Positions 21,221-30,182 of a stretch of DNA of 64,000 nucleotides are shown piece by piece (position 1 is the stretch's first letter; each line of letters starts with the position of its first letter). The stretch is taken from NCBI RefSeq assembly GCF_900115065.1, contig NZ_FOVE01000003.1:124001-188000 (forward strand). Direction: 5' to 3'. The notes beneath the pieces were generated by a model. The model was not told where the DNA came from. It worked only from the letters and a program-made list of their open reading frames with translations, and did no database searches. This DNA comes from Formivibrio citricus (lineage in GTDB: Bacteria > Pseudomonadota > Gammaproteobacteria > Burkholderiales > Chitinibacteraceae). A program made the position numbers and the translations under genes.

Positions 21221-22324
21221 ATGGAAGCAGAACAACTCAACCAGATCGAGAACGCGCTCTCAGACCTTGCCAACCGCACCGAAGAGCTGCGCCGTTATCT
21301 TGACTACCCCGGCAAACGCGATCGCCTGGAAGAAGTCGTACGCCTGTCCGAATCGCCGGAAATCTGGAACGACCCGAAAAAAGCCCAGGAAATCGGCCGC
21401 GAACGCAAATCGTTGGAAGACGTCGTACTGGTGCTCGACCGGGTCGGCACCGAAATCGCCGACGCACTCGAACTGTTCGCCATGGCCAAGGAAGAGGCGG
21501 ATGTCGACACGCTGACCGCCATCAACGAGGATGTGACTCGCGTGGAAGGCGAAATCAGCGCGCTGGAATTCCGCCGCATGTTCAACAATCCGATGGATTC
21601 GAACAACTGCTTCATTGATATCCAGTCCGGCGCAGGCGGCACCGAAGCCCAGGACTGGGCCGGCATGCTGCTGCGCATGTATGTGCGCTATGCCGAACGC
21701 AAGGGTTTCAATGTCGAAGTGCTGGAAGAATCCGAAGGCGAAGTTGCCGGCATCACCAGCGCCTCGATCAAGCTGTCCGGCGAATATGCCTACGGGCTCT
21801 TGCGCACCGAGACCGGCGTACACCGCCTGGTGCGCGTTTCACCATTCGATTCCAACGCGCGCCGCCACACCTCGTTCTGTTCAGTGTTTGTCTATCCGGA
21901 AGTCGACGACAGCATCGAAATCGAGATCAACCCGGCCGATCTGCGCATCGACACCTACCGGGCTTCCGGCGCTGGTGGCCAGCACATCAACAAGACCGAC
22001 TCCGCGGTGCGTATTACGCACAATCCGTCCGGGATTGTCGTGCAATGCCAGAACGACCGCTCACAGCACAAGAACCGCGATGAAGCGATGAAGATGCTGC
22101 GCGCCAAGCTCTACGAAGCCGAACTGCGCAAACGCATGGAGGCGCAGCAAGCGCTTGAGGCTGGCAAATCCGACATTGGTTGGGGCCACCAGATTCGCTC
22201 CTACGTGTTCGACCAGAGCCGCATCAAGGATCTGCGCACCAATTACGAAGTCGGCAACCTCAAGGGTGTCATGGATGGCGACCTCGACGGCTTTATCGAA
22301 GCCAGCCTGAAACAGGGCGTTTAA
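21221..22324 (+). CDS. prfB: Peptide chain release factor 2, without programmed frameshift
   Basis: RF2 recognises UGA and UAA stops. From ATG 21221 it is 367 aa. The stop-recognition tripeptide SPF is in [14 protein letters not shown], and the catalytic GGQ in [13 protein letters not shown]. Most RF2 genes need a +1 frameshift at an in-frame UGA about 25 codons in. Here the same place reads TAT CTT GAC TAC (21296-21307), one base shorter than the frameshift form, so the gene is a single open frame. It is followed by lysS, a classic pair. Confidence 0.96.
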   Translation: MEAEQLNQIENALSDLANRTEELRRYLDYPGKRDRLEEVVRLSESPEIWNDPKKAQEIGRERKSLEDVVLVLDRVGTEIADALELFAMAKEEADVDTLTAINEDVTRVEGEISALEFRRMFNNPMDSNNCFIDIQSGAGGTEAQDWAGMLLRMYVRYAERKGFNVEVLEESEGEVAGITSASIKLSGEYAYGLLRTETGVHRLVRVSPFDSNARRHTSFCSVFVYPEVDDSIEIEINPADLRIDTYRASGAGGQHINKTDSAVRITHNPSGIVVQCQNDRSQHKNRDEAMKMLRAKLYEAELRKRMEAQQALEAGKSDIGWGHQIRSYVFDQSRIKDLRTNYEVGNLKGVMDGDLDGFIEASLKQGV

Positions 22325-22401
22325 TCCGTTTTTTCTTGCCGCTACGACTCCGATGCCTTGCAAGGTTCGTGGCAAATGAACTGTACTGAGATGTGAAAAT
22401 C

Positions 22402-23904
22402 ATGGCCAACGAAGAACAACTGCAACAAGACGAAAACCAGATCATTGCCGAGCGCCGCGCCAAGCTGAAAGCCCTGCGCGAACAGGGTGTCGCCTTCCCC
22501 AACGATTTCCGCCCGCAGAACTTGGCCGCGGATCTGCACGCCAAGCACGATGCCAGCGAGGGCGACGAACTGGTCGCCCTGAATATCGAAGTCAGCGTTG
22601 CCGGCCGCATGATGCTCAAGCGCGTCATGGGCAAAGCCAGTTTTGCTACGGTGCAGGACAGCTCCGGCCAGATCCAGTTCTATATCAGCCGCGATGCGGT
22701 TGGAGAAGAAATCTACGCCGCTTTCAAGCACTGGGACATGGGCGACATCCTCGGCGCACGCGGCACGCTGATGAAAACCAAGACCGGCGAACTCACTGTT
22801 CAGGTCTCCGAATTGCGCCTCCTGACAAAATCGCTGCGCCCGCTGCCGGACAAGCACCACGGACTGGCCGATCAGGAAGTGAAATACCGCCAGCGGTACC
22901 TGGATTTGATCACCAACCCGCAAAGCCGCGACACCTTCATCAAGCGCTCGAAGATCATCCGCAAGGTACGTGAAGTGATGATTTCCGAAGGCTATCTGGA
23001 AGTCGAAACGCCGATGATGCACCCGATTCCGGGCGGCGCCGCGGCCAAGCCTTTCGTTACACACCACAATGCACTCGACATGCAGCTCTACCTGCGCATC
23101 GCGCCGGAGCTTTACCTCAAGCGTCTGGTCATCGGCGGCCTGGAGCGCGTATTCGAAATCAACCGCAGCTTCCGTAACGAAGGGATGAGCACGCGCCACA
23201 ATCCCGAGTTCACCATGATGGAGTTCTACGAGGCCTATGCCGACTACACCCGCATGATGGAACTCACGGAAACCGTGATCCGCGAATGTGCCCGCGAAGC
23301 GCTCGGCCATACCGTGATCGAATACCAGGGCAAGATGCTCGACCTGTCCAAGCCATTCGAGCGCCTGACAGTTACTCAAGCCATCCTCAAATACAACCCG
23401 CAGTACACCGAAGCGCAGATGCACGACCGAGCCTGGCTCAAGACCGAGATCGAACGCCTCGGCGGCAAGCTGGTCGTCACCGACGGCATCGCCGGCCTGC
23501 AATTCTCGCTATTCGAAGCCACAACCGAAGAAAAGCTGTGGAACCCGACCTACATCATCGACTATCCGCTGGAAATCTCGCCGCTGGCACGCGCCTCCGA
23601 CAGCAACCCCGGCATCACCGAGCGCTTCGAGCTGTTCATGGTCGGCCGCGAACACGCCAACGGCTTCTCGGAGCTCAACGATCCGGAAGACCAGGCCGCG
23701 CGCTTCATGGAACAAGCCCGCGCCAAGGATGCCGGAGACGAAGAGGCCATGCACTACGATGCGGATTACGTGAAAGCGCTGGAATACGGCCTGCCCCCGA
23801 CCGGCGGCTGCGGCATCGGCATTGACCGCCTGGTGATGCTGCTGACCGATTCAGCCAGCATCCGCGACGTCATCCTCTTCCCGCAGATGCGCCCGGAAGA
23901 CTGA
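22402..23904 (+). CDS. lysS: Lysyl-tRNA synthetase, class II
   Basis: Charges tRNA-Lys. 500 aa from ATG 22402; an in-frame GTG at 22393 is less likely. The N-terminal OB-fold anticodon domain (about 60-170) is followed by the class II core: motif 2 [20 protein letters not shown] and motif 3 [17 protein letters not shown] near the C-terminus. Length and motif order are standard. It is 77 bases after prfB and followed by a strong terminator. Confidence 0.98.
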   Translation: MANEEQLQQDENQIIAERRAKLKALREQGVAFPNDFRPQNLAADLHAKHDASEGDELVALNIEVSVAGRMMLKRVMGKASFATVQDSSGQIQFYISRDAVGEEIYAAFKHWDMGDILGARGTLMKTKTGELTVQVSELRLLTKSLRPLPDKHHGLADQEVKYRQRYLDLITNPQSRDTFIKRSKIIRKVREVMISEGYLEVETPMMHPIPGGAAAKPFVTHHNALDMQLYLRIAPELYLKRLVIGGLERVFEINRSFRNEGMSTRHNPEFTMMEFYEAYADYTRMMELTETVIRECAREALGHTVIEYQGKMLDLSKPFERLTVTQAILKYNPQYTEAQMHDRAWLKTEIERLGGKLVVTDGIAGLQFSLFEATTEEKLWNPTYIIDYPLEISPLARASDSNPGITERFELFMVGREHANGFSELNDPEDQAARFMEQARAKDAGDEEAMHYDADYVKALEYGLPPTGGCGIGIDRLVMLLTDSASIRDVILFPQMRPED

Positions 23905-23929
23905 TTGATTCGCAGCACCCCAAACAAAA

Positions 23930-23959
23930 ACGCCACGGAGTTTCCGTGGCGTTTTTTTT
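23930..23959 (+). terminator. lysS terminator
   Basis: Nine-base stem (CGCCACGGA / TCCGTGGCG) followed by eight T. Convergent slyD ends 21 bases further on. Confidence 0.92.
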
Positions 23960-23979
23960 GGTTTCCTGATCTTGTTCGA

Positions 23980-24459
23980 TCAATGCTGATGACCGTGCTC
24001 TCCGTGCACATGACCGTGCATGATTTCCTCGTCATTCGCCGCACGAACCTCCTCCACCTTGGCAACGAAGCGAATCGCCATACCGGCGAACGGATGGTTA
24101 CCGTCCACCACCACCTTGTCGCCCTCAACTTCCGTCACGCGGAAAAACAGCAAATCGCCAGTTTCCGGATCATCGGCTTCGAAAACCATGCCGACTTCCA
24201 CGTCCTGCGGGAACACATCCTTGGTTTCCACACGCACCAGCTCGGATTCATAGTCGCCAAAGGCATCTTCCGGCTCCATGGTTACCTCGATGGAATCGCC
24301 AATTTTCTTGCCATGCAACGCCTCTTCGACCAAAGGCAGAATGTTGTCGTAGCCACCATGCAGATAGGAAATGGGCTCCGAGGTCTCGTCGAGAAGTTTT
24401 CCCTCGCTGTCATACATCTTGTAATGCAGGGTCACGACCGAATTCTTGGCGATTTGCAT
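23980..24459 (-). CDS. slyD: FKBP-type peptidyl-prolyl isomerase SlyD
   Basis: Foldase and metallochaperone, 159 aa. The FKBP half begins KNSVVTLHYKMYDSEGKLLDE; the insert-in-flap domain contains VEVTMEPEDAFGDYE. The C-terminus is His-rich (HGHVHGEHGHQH), which in SlyD binds nickel and other metals. The tail is shorter than in E. coli. Start 24459 has AGGA about eight bases upstream; the open frame above it is leader. Confidence 0.95.
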   Translation of the reverse strand: MQIAKNSVVTLHYKMYDSEGKLLDETSEPISYLHGGYDNILPLVEEALHGKKIGDSIEVTMEPEDAFGDYESELVRVETKDVFPQDVEVGMVFEADDPETGDLLFFRVTEVEGDKVVVDGNHPFAGMAIRFVAKVEEVRAANDEEIMHGHVHGEHGHQH

Positions 24460-24604
24460 GAAAAAATTCCTGTATATAATAAGTTGCCTGGATGCAAACG
24501 CGCCGGAACGCGCCGCCCGATTCCGCATCTTAGCACGTAGCACTCACGGGAACTGAAAAGCCTACGAGATTTGCAAGCCTGAAAACGTCAGCAGGGGAGC
24601 GCTT

Positions 24605-25090
24605 ATGTCACGAGAAACCATCCAGATCCGCTTTGACACCTACAGCGACTACAAGCTCGCCTTTGCCAGCATTCTGAAGAAAGCCAGAAAGCGCATCTGG
24701 ATCTGCGAGAAAACGCTGGAAGAGAGCGGCTTGGATTCGGGCGAACTACACGAAGACCTGTGGAAGTTCTTCACGCAGCCATCGCCGGGCTCTGCCCGCA
24801 TCTTGGTACAGGACGCCGGTTTTCTGGCTAATCATTGCCCCAGATTAATGCAATTGCGCGAACGTTTTGCCCATCTATTGGAAATACGCACACCACAAGA
24901 GGCGGCAGACCGTTGGCAGCAAGGCATGGTTCTGGTCGACGAGGACGATTATCTGGTGCGCAGGCACTTTGACTGGCCCAAGGGAGAATATGGCATTGAC
25001 GGCAGGGAGTCCGCCATTCTGGAGCAGATGTTCACCCAACTATGGGAACATTCAGCCCCGCCAGGCGAAATACACAGGCTCAGCCTGTAG
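24605..25090 (+). CDS. Conserved protein of unknown function (DUF7931-like)
   Basis: A 161-aa soluble protein. An early segment reads FASILKKARKRIWICEKTLEE and a later one DRWQQGMVLVDEDDYLVRRHF. The shape resembles a phospholipase-D-like half domain (small proteins annotated DUF7931), but no HKD motif is visible, so no activity is claimed. GGGGAG precedes the ATG. It is divergent from slyD with a 145-base shared promoter region. Confidence 0.7.
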   Translation: MSRETIQIRFDTYSDYKLAFASILKKARKRIWICEKTLEESGLDSGELHEDLWKFFTQPSPGSARILVQDAGFLANHCPRLMQLRERFAHLLEIRTPQEAADRWQQGMVLVDEDDYLVRRHFDWPKGEYGIDGRESAILEQMFTQLWEHSAPPGEIHRLSL

Positions 25091-25172
25091 ATAATTTGCA
25101 ACACCGGCTATGCGATGCACCATTTTGCTCCCGAAAATGACTAAAGCCCCTACCCTAACTTGGAAATCGTGT

Positions 25173-25289
25173 TAGAATCCCGCCGGTCAGTTGACCCAAA
25201 AGCTGTTTAGCAATTCAGCCGTCGACGGCGGTCAACTACAAAGAATTTTGGCTGTTTGTGTTCAACTCCTTTTGCAAAAGGTACAAAGA
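25173..25289 (+). promoter_or_regulatory. Promoter and structured leader of the KAS-repeat lipoprotein gene
   Basis: TGTTAGAAT at 25170-25178 looks like an extended -10. The leader of about 100 bases that follows can fold: AGTTGACC (25189-25196) pairs perfectly with GGTCAACT (25230-25237) around a shorter inner stem. No -35 of note. Confidence 0.45.
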
Positions 25290-25505
25290 ATGAAAAAGTT
25301 TCTGATCGTTGCTGCTGTTCTGGGTCTGGGTCTGGTTGCTTGCCAAAAGCAAGAACCGAAGAAAGAAGCTCCGAAGGCTTCCGAAGTTAAGGCTTCCGCT
25401 GTCAAGGCTTCCGATGCCAAGGCTTCCGGCGCTGCTGCTTCCAAGGCTTCCGAAGCCAAGGCTTCCGGCGCTGCTTCCGCAGCCAAGGCTTCCGCTGCCA
25501 AGTAA
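25290..25505 (+). CDS. Small lipoprotein with Lys-Ala-Ser repeats
   Basis: A 71-aa secreted lipoprotein. The signal peptide MKKFLIVAAVLGLGLVAC has lipobox LVAC with Cys18. The mature part is low complexity: charged (KQEPKKEAPK), then seven KAS units encoded each time by the identical codons AAG GCT TCC, spaced by two to five residues. It would be a flexible, positively charged tether, perhaps spanning the periplasm or binding peptidoglycan. No family is recognised. It is monocistronic, with its own promoter and a strong terminator. Confidence 0.8.
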   Translation: MKKFLIVAAVLGLGLVACQKQEPKKEAPKASEVKASAVKASDAKASGAAASKASEAKASGAASAAKASAAK

Positions 25506-25522
25506 TTCGGCGCAAGCTTGCG

Positions 25523-25549
25523 AAAAACCGGCCCTCGGGCCGGTTTTTT
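25523..25549 (+). terminator. Terminator of the lipoprotein gene
   Basis: Stem CCGGCC / GGCCGG with tetraloop CTCG, flanked by five A and followed by six T, 18 bases after the stop. Confidence 0.92.
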
Positions 25550-25638
25550 GTTTTGGCATTTCAAATGTACACGCCTCCGAAGCGTCCTGCCGTGCTACGA
25601 TCAGGTCTTGAACCAGACAGCCCTCTTTTTACCTGTCC

Positions 25639-26349
25639 ATGAGCCAAGAGCACTTCAACGTCGACCCGACAGAAATCGCCAAGTTTTCCTCGCTGGCCCA
25701 CAAGTGGTGGGATCCGGACAGCGAATTCAAACCCCTGCACGACATCAATCCGGTGCGAATCGACTTTATCCAGCAATACGCCGGCATTGAAAACCAACGC
25801 ATCCTGGATGTCGGTTGCGGAGGCGGTATCCTCGCGGAAGGTTTGGCCGCAAAAGGAGGACATGTCACCGGCATCGACCTGGCCGAAAAACCGCTCAAGA
25901 TCGCCAGACTGCATCTGCTCGAATCCGGGCAGAAAGTTGATTACCAGTTGAAAGCGGTCGAGACCCTGGCAGCAGAACAACCGGAAAGCTTCGACATCGT
26001 CAGTTGCATGGAAATGCTGGAGCACGTGCCCGAACCATCCAGCGTCATCCAGGCTTGCGCACAACTGGCCAAACCCGGCGGCTGGGTGTTTTTCTCCACG
26101 CTCAACCGGACCCCGAAATGCTATCTGCTTGCCGTACTGGGAGCCGAATACGTACTGGGCCTGCTACCGCGCGGCACGCATGATTACGCGCGCTTCATCA
26201 AACCGTCCGAACTGGCCCGCATGACCCGCTCGGCAGGACTCGACACCGTAGAAGTCGCCGGCATGCACTACAACCCTTTCAGCAGGGCTGTTACGTTGAA
26301 CCAGGATAGCAGCGTCAATTACCTGGTCGCCTGCAGGAAACCCGCATGA
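25639..26349 (+). CDS. ubiG: Ubiquinone biosynthesis O-methyltransferase
   Basis: SAM-dependent enzyme doing both O-methylations in ubiquinone synthesis, 236 aa. It begins with the UbiG-type FSSLAHKWWDPDSEFKPLH. The SAM loop ILDVGCGGGILAEGLA is near residue 55. SCMEMLEHVP and the membrane-binding GLLPRGTHDYARFIKPSEL insert are characteristic. It overlaps gph by four bases, the standard ubiG-gph pair. Confidence 0.97.
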   Translation: MSQEHFNVDPTEIAKFSSLAHKWWDPDSEFKPLHDINPVRIDFIQQYAGIENQRILDVGCGGGILAEGLAAKGGHVTGIDLAEKPLKIARLHLLESGQKVDYQLKAVETLAAEQPESFDIVSCMEMLEHVPEPSSVIQACAQLAKPGGWVFFSTLNRTPKCYLLAVLGAEYVLGLLPRGTHDYARFIKPSELARMTRSAGLDTVEVAGMHYNPFSRAVTLNQDSSVNYLVACRKPA

Positions 26350-27008
26350 TCTCCGCTGTACTTTTTGACCTGGACGGCACGCTTGCCGACACCGCGCCCG
26401 ATCTGGGCCTTGCACTCAACCGCCTGCTCGCCGAAGAAGGCCGTCCCTCCCAACCCTATGAAGCCATTCGCCCCATCGCCAGCCATGGTGCACGCGGGCT
26501 GATCGGCCTCGGATTCGGCATCGGCCCGGAACACTATGATTTCGCCCGGCTAAGAGCGCGCTTCCTTGATCTTTACGATGCCTGTTTTTGCGAAGAAACC
26601 CGCCTGTTCGACGGCGTGACCGAAATGCTCACCGCCCTGACCGACCGGGGGCTGGTTTGGGGCATCGTCACCAACAAACCGGCTCGCTTCACCGATCCGC
26701 TGATTGCCGCACTCCCACTCCCGTCCATTCCGCTTGCAGTCGTCTCCGGCGACACGGTTGGCGTGGCCAAGCCCGACCCGCGACCGATGTATCATGCAGC
26801 CGAATTGCTGGGCATCGCACCGGAAAACTGCCTGTATGTGGGAGACGCCGAACGCGACATCGAGGCCGGTCGCAAAGTGGGCATGACCACCGTACTGGCC
26901 GATTACGGCTACATCGCGGAATCCGACCATCCCCACGAATGGGGCGCGGACATCCGAATTGCCCACCCGCTGGAACTTCTCGCCCATCTGCCGACTCAAA
27001 GGGTATAA
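26346..27008 (+). CDS. gph: Phosphoglycolate phosphatase (HAD family)
   Basis: Removes the phosphate from 2-phosphoglycolate, a by-product of DNA repair and photorespiration-like reactions. 220 aa. HAD motif I is DLDGTLADT (about residues 8-16), motif II TNKPA, motif III KPDPRPMYHAAELLG, and the acidic motif IV GDAERDIEAGRKVGM. Overlap with ubiG indicates co-translation. The TATAAT -10 of the downstream tmRNA lies at 27004-27009, inside its last codons. Confidence 0.95.
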   Translation: MISAVLFDLDGTLADTAPDLGLALNRLLAEEGRPSQPYEAIRPIASHGARGLIGLGFGIGPEHYDFARLRARFLDLYDACFCEETRLFDGVTEMLTALTDRGLVWGIVTNKPARFTDPLIAALPLPSIPLAVVSGDTVGVAKPDPRPMYHAAELLGIAPENCLYVGDAERDIEAGRKVGMTTVLADYGYIAESDHPHEWGADIRIAHPLELLAHLPTQRV

Positions 27009-27035
27009 TCCACATTCTTCATCAGTTTCACCCTA

Positions 27036-27398
27036 GGGGCCGCCATGGTTTCGACGGGGGTTGCAAAGCGGATGGGGGCATGCCGGGATCGCAGATTCCC
27101 GTAAAACGCTGTATTTATATAGTCGCAAACGACGAAACTTACGCCCTGGCTGCTTAATCGCGCCAGGCTCTGCACTACTCCTCCCATCGGGTAGGCCGGG
27201 TCAAACCGGTAGCAGAGTCATTTAGATGGGATCGTCTCTGGCCGGGTTACTTGGCTAGGGGTTAAATCCAAGGTGACTCGCCAAACTCTAGCCTGTCGGT
27301 CGGCGCGAGGGCGGTTAAATCCAAATGGCCAGACTAAGCATGTAGAACTCACTGTAGAGTGCTTCCGGACGCGGGTTCAACTCCCGCCGGCTCCACCA
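27036..27398 (+). ncRNA. ssrA: Transfer-messenger RNA
   Basis: About 363 nucleotides. The 5' GGGGCCG pairs with the 3' CGGCTCC followed by ACCA-type end (CCACCA). The 3' part has a T-arm GCGGGTTCAACTCCCGC. The tag reading frame at 27125-27157 encodes ANDETYALAA then TAA, a typical betaproteobacterial degradation tag. A TATAAT at 27004-27009 would be the -10. Mature ends are inferred from the acceptor-stem pairing. Confidence 0.97.
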
Positions 27399-27404
27399 CT
27401 ATTC

Positions 27405-27436
27405 AAAAAACCAACCGTTCCCGGTTGGTTTTTTTT
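27405..27436 (+). terminator. tmRNA terminator
   Basis: AAAAAACCAACC pairs with GGTTGGTTTTTT around a six-base loop; a run of eight T follows the stem. It starts seven bases after the tmRNA 3' end. Confidence 0.93.
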
Positions 27437-27556
27437 CGCCCGCCCCCAGTGTCAATCAGCAAGCAATTTTTTCCAGCCATTGACGAGGGGGCATACCCCA
27501 ATCAATGGTTTTGTGCGAAGGCTTGCCTCTCTGGGGATTGAGTTCGGCCGTTTCCC

Positions 27557-27907
27557 CTAAACCGTTACCACCTTCCCTGCCCGCGCTTGCGCTTCGACAA
27601 TCCGCATCATGTTGCCGATCTCGCCGGCCTCGACTTTATCCATCAGGCCGTAAAAATCCAGGCAGGTACGGCAAGCGATCAGCGGAACGCCTGCTGCGGC
27701 CAGCTCTTTGAGTTCCGCCAGACAGGGCGAGCCGGCAGCAACCAGCTTTACGCCGGCAGCATAGAACAGGATGGCTTGCGGGCGCTGGCCGAGTTCCAGC
27801 AGCGTGCGCAGGTAGTTGGTGGCGAGCTTGTGGCGCAGCGCCTCGTCGGCATGGCCCAAACCGTCGTGATTGAAGACGATGGCGGTGGTGGAAAAATTGG
27901 TGTTCAT
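27557..27907 (-). CDS. DsrE-family protein, YedF-like, linked to selenium metabolism
   Basis: A 116-aa DsrE/TusD-fold protein. The active-site-like CRTCLDFYGL (about residues 77-86) has the Cys found in sulfur or selenium carriers of this fold. It begins with TTAIVFNHDGLGHADEAL. AAGGAG lies six bases before the ATG. The TusA-like N-terminal half of full YedF is absent. It lies ten bases after selD on the same strand, which supports a role in delivering selenium for selenophosphate use, as inferred for YedF. Confidence 0.82.
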   Translation of the reverse strand: MNTNFSTTAIVFNHDGLGHADEALRHKLATNYLRTLLELGQRPQAILFYAAGVKLVAAGSPCLAELKELAAAGVPLIACRTCLDFYGLMDKVEAGEIGNMMRIVEAQARAGKVVTV

Positions 27908-27917
27908 GCAGACTCCT

Positions 27918-28961
27918 TTATGGTTCAACGCGAATGACCGGCGCACCGGTTTGCATCTGCCCGATCACGCTGGCGGCGGCAAAACCTTGCGCGCGGAACA
28001 GTGCCAGCACTTCCTCCGCGCATTCCGGCGAAACGCTGGCGAGCAGGCCGCCACTGGTCTGCGCATCGGCCATGATGCGGCGCTGCCATTCTTCCACGCC
28101 GGCATCGAAGCACACCGCCTCGCCGAAGCTCGCCAGATTGCGCCCGATCGCGCCGGGGCCGATGCCTTGGCGGGCAAACCCTTCTGCTGCGGGCAGCAAT
28201 GGCAGTTTCCCGGCTTCGATAGCCGCGCCGAGATTCGCACCACGGCACAGCTCCAGCAAATGACCGAGAAGGCCAAAACCGGTGACATCGGTCAGCGCAT
28301 GTACGCCATCGAGCGCGGCGAGTTCCGCGCCCACGGTATTGAGTTGCGTGGTCGTGTCGATGAGCTGGCGATAGCCTTCGGCATCGAGCACACCCTTCTT
28401 CATTGCGGTGCCCAGAATGCCCACGCCCAGCGGCTTGCCGAGAATCAGCACGTCGCCGTCCCGCGCGCTGCTGTTGCGTTTTACCCGGTCCGGATGAACC
28501 AGACCGAGCGCAACCAGACCGTAGATCGGCTCCGGGGCGTCGATGGAATGGCCACCGGCGAGCGGAATGCCCGCTTTGGCACAGACACTCGCGCCGCCTT
28601 CCATGATCTTCTGGATCGCCTCCAGCGGCAACGTGCCCACCGGCATGCCGACAATTGCCAGCGCCAGGATCGGTTTGCCGCCCATGGCGTAGATGTCGGA
28701 GATTGCGTTGGTGGCGGCGATGCGGCCGAAATCGAACGGATCGTCGACGATGGGCATGAAGAAATCGGTGGTGGCGATCAGCGCCTGTTCATCGTTCAGG
28801 CGGTAGACCGCGGCATCGTCGGCGGTTTCGGTACCGACCAGCAGATCGGGAAACAGCGCCGTCTGCGGCAGGGTCTTGAGCATGTCGGCCAGCATGGCGG
28901 GTGCGATCTTGCAGCCGCAGCCGCCACCGTGGGAAAGCTGGGTCAGGCGAATGTCGTTCAT
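27918..28961 (-). CDS. selD: Selenide, water dikinase
   Basis: Makes selenophosphate from selenide and ATP. From ATG 28961 it is 347 aa. The N-terminal catalytic loop SHGGGCGCKIAP carries cysteine (TGC codons), not selenocysteine. The ATP-binding TTDFFMPIVDDPFDFGRIAATNA region and TDVTGFGLLGHLLE are typical. The reading frame is open above the start, but that part runs through a repeat. selU on the opposite strand shares the upstream region. No selA or selB is in the window. Confidence 0.97.
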   Translation of the reverse strand: MNDIRLTQLSHGGGCGCKIAPAMLADMLKTLPQTALFPDLLVGTETADDAAVYRLNDEQALIATTDFFMPIVDDPFDFGRIAATNAISDIYAMGGKPILALAIVGMPVGTLPLEAIQKIMEGGASVCAKAGIPLAGGHSIDAPEPIYGLVALGLVHPDRVKRNSSARDGDVLILGKPLGVGILGTAMKKGVLDAEGYRQLIDTTTQLNTVGAELAALDGVHALTDVTGFGLLGHLLELCRGANLGAAIEAGKLPLLPAAEGFARQGIGPGAIGRNLASFGEAVCFDAGVEEWQRRIMADAQTSGGLLASVSPECAEEVLALFRAQGFAAASVIGQMQTGAPVIRVEP

Positions 28962-28973
28962 TTTCAACTCCTC

Positions 28974-29051
28974 ACCACAGAGACACAGAGCCGGGGAGAA
29001 AACCTTTCCGGCAAAAACAGACTTTCTCTGTGTGCTCTCTGCCTCTGTGGT
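28974..29051. repeat. Inverted CACAGAG repeat element
   Basis: ACCACAGAG...CACAGAG at the left faces CTCTGTG...CCTCTGTGGT at the right, with a looser middle. This kind of CCACAGAGGCACAGAG element is common and multi-copy in many proteobacterial genomes. It sits between divergent selD and selU. Confidence 0.7.
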
Positions 29052-29112
29052 TAAAAACGGGTTTTGATTCAATTCATTTACAATGGCGACATTATCCGTT
29101 GTTTGGCGCCCC

Positions 29113-30177
29113 ATGAAAAACCAGCTTGCCTCCCTGGCCGAAATCGGCCGCTTCGATTGCATCATCGACGTGCGCACGCCGCTGGAGTTCGCCGAGGACC
29201 ATATCCCCGGCGCGATCAATGCCCCGGTATTGAGCAACGAAGAGCGCGTGCTGGTCGGCACCATGTACAAGCAGGTGTCGCCGTTCGAAGCCACCAAGTT
29301 CGGCGCGGCGCTGGTTGCCAAGAATATCGCGCATCATCTGCAAACCACTTTTGCCGACAAACCGATCAACTGGAAACCGCTGATCTACTGCTGGCGCGGC
29401 GGCAAGCGTTCCGGTTCGATGACAGCCTGGTTCAACCTGATCGGCTGGAAGGCGCGCCAGCTTGAAGGCGGCTACAAGGCCTACCGCCATCATGTACTGG
29501 AACAACTGGAAAAACTGCCCGGCCGCTTCGATTACCGCGTACTGGCCGGGCTGACCGGCAGCGGCAAGACACGCCTGCTGCGCGCATTGGCAGACTGCAA
29601 AGCCCAAGTACTCGATCTGGAAGGCATCGCGCGGCACCGGGGCTCCCTGCTCGGTGCCTTGCCGGGCGAAACCCAGCCCAGCCAGAAAAGCTTCGACAGC
29701 CATCTGGTCTTGGCACTGGCGCAACTCGATCCAGCACGGCCAGTGTTTGTGGAAGCGGAAAGCAAAAAGATCGGCCTGGTGCAATTACCGACGGCCATGA
29801 TGCAGGCCCTGTCCAGCGCCGACTGCGTTCGCGTGGAAGCCAGTCTGGACGACCGAGTAGATTTTCTCTGCGAGGATTACGCCGCGCTGTTTTCAGAACC
29901 CGAGCACTTCAAGAATCTGCTGGCCCGCCTGACCGAACTGCACGGGCGGCAAACCGTGGCCCACTGGCACGGCTTGATCGATGCAGGAAGCAAGACCGAA
30001 CTATTCCGCGAACTGATCGAACAACACTACGACCCGGCCTACCAGCGCAGCAGTCACGGCCTCTACCCCAAGCTGCCGCAGGCACTGCCGTTTGCCTTCC
30101 GCCCCAATGCCGGCGATCTGGCGGCAGAAGCGAAACGGCTACTGGCGTTGCTGGCGCAACAGAACTCCCGTTCCTGA
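29113..30177 (+). CDS. mnmH: tRNA 2-selenouridine synthase (SelU/MnmH)
   Basis: Replaces the sulfur of 2-thiouridine at the wobble base of Lys, Glu and Gln tRNAs with selenium, using selenophosphate. From ATG 29113 it is 354 aa; ATG 29083 is also in frame. The rhodanese domain (about 10-130) has IIDVRTPLEF and the active Cys in IYCWRGGKRSGSM. A P-loop AGLTGSGKT follows at about 143-151. It is divergent from selD, its substrate supplier. Confidence 0.95.
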   Translation: MKNQLASLAEIGRFDCIIDVRTPLEFAEDHIPGAINAPVLSNEERVLVGTMYKQVSPFEATKFGAALVAKNIAHHLQTTFADKPINWKPLIYCWRGGKRSGSMTAWFNLIGWKARQLEGGYKAYRHHVLEQLEKLPGRFDYRVLAGLTGSGKTRLLRALADCKAQVLDLEGIARHRGSLLGALPGETQPSQKSFDSHLVLALAQLDPARPVFVEAESKKIGLVQLPTAMMQALSSADCVRVEASLDDRVDFLCEDYAALFSEPEHFKNLLARLTELHGRQTVAHWHGLIDAGSKTELFRELIEQHYDPAYQRSSHGLYPKLPQALPFAFRPNAGDLAAEAKRLLALLAQQNSRS

Positions 30178-30182
30178 AAGGC

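Noticed and set aside
25262-25564. Ala/Glu/Ser-rich minus-strand frames opposite the KAS lipoprotein
   Set aside because: They arise from the repeat codons on the real strand and cross the terminator.
27437-27556. Attachment site or element remnant downstream of the tmRNA gene
   Set aside because: No direct copy of the tmRNA 3' end is found downstream and no integrase is present. A short minus-strand frame ending WLEKIAC is too short to call a transposase tail.
28880-28961. Selenocysteine in SelD
   Set aside because: The catalytic loop uses TGC codons, so it is an ordinary cysteine form.
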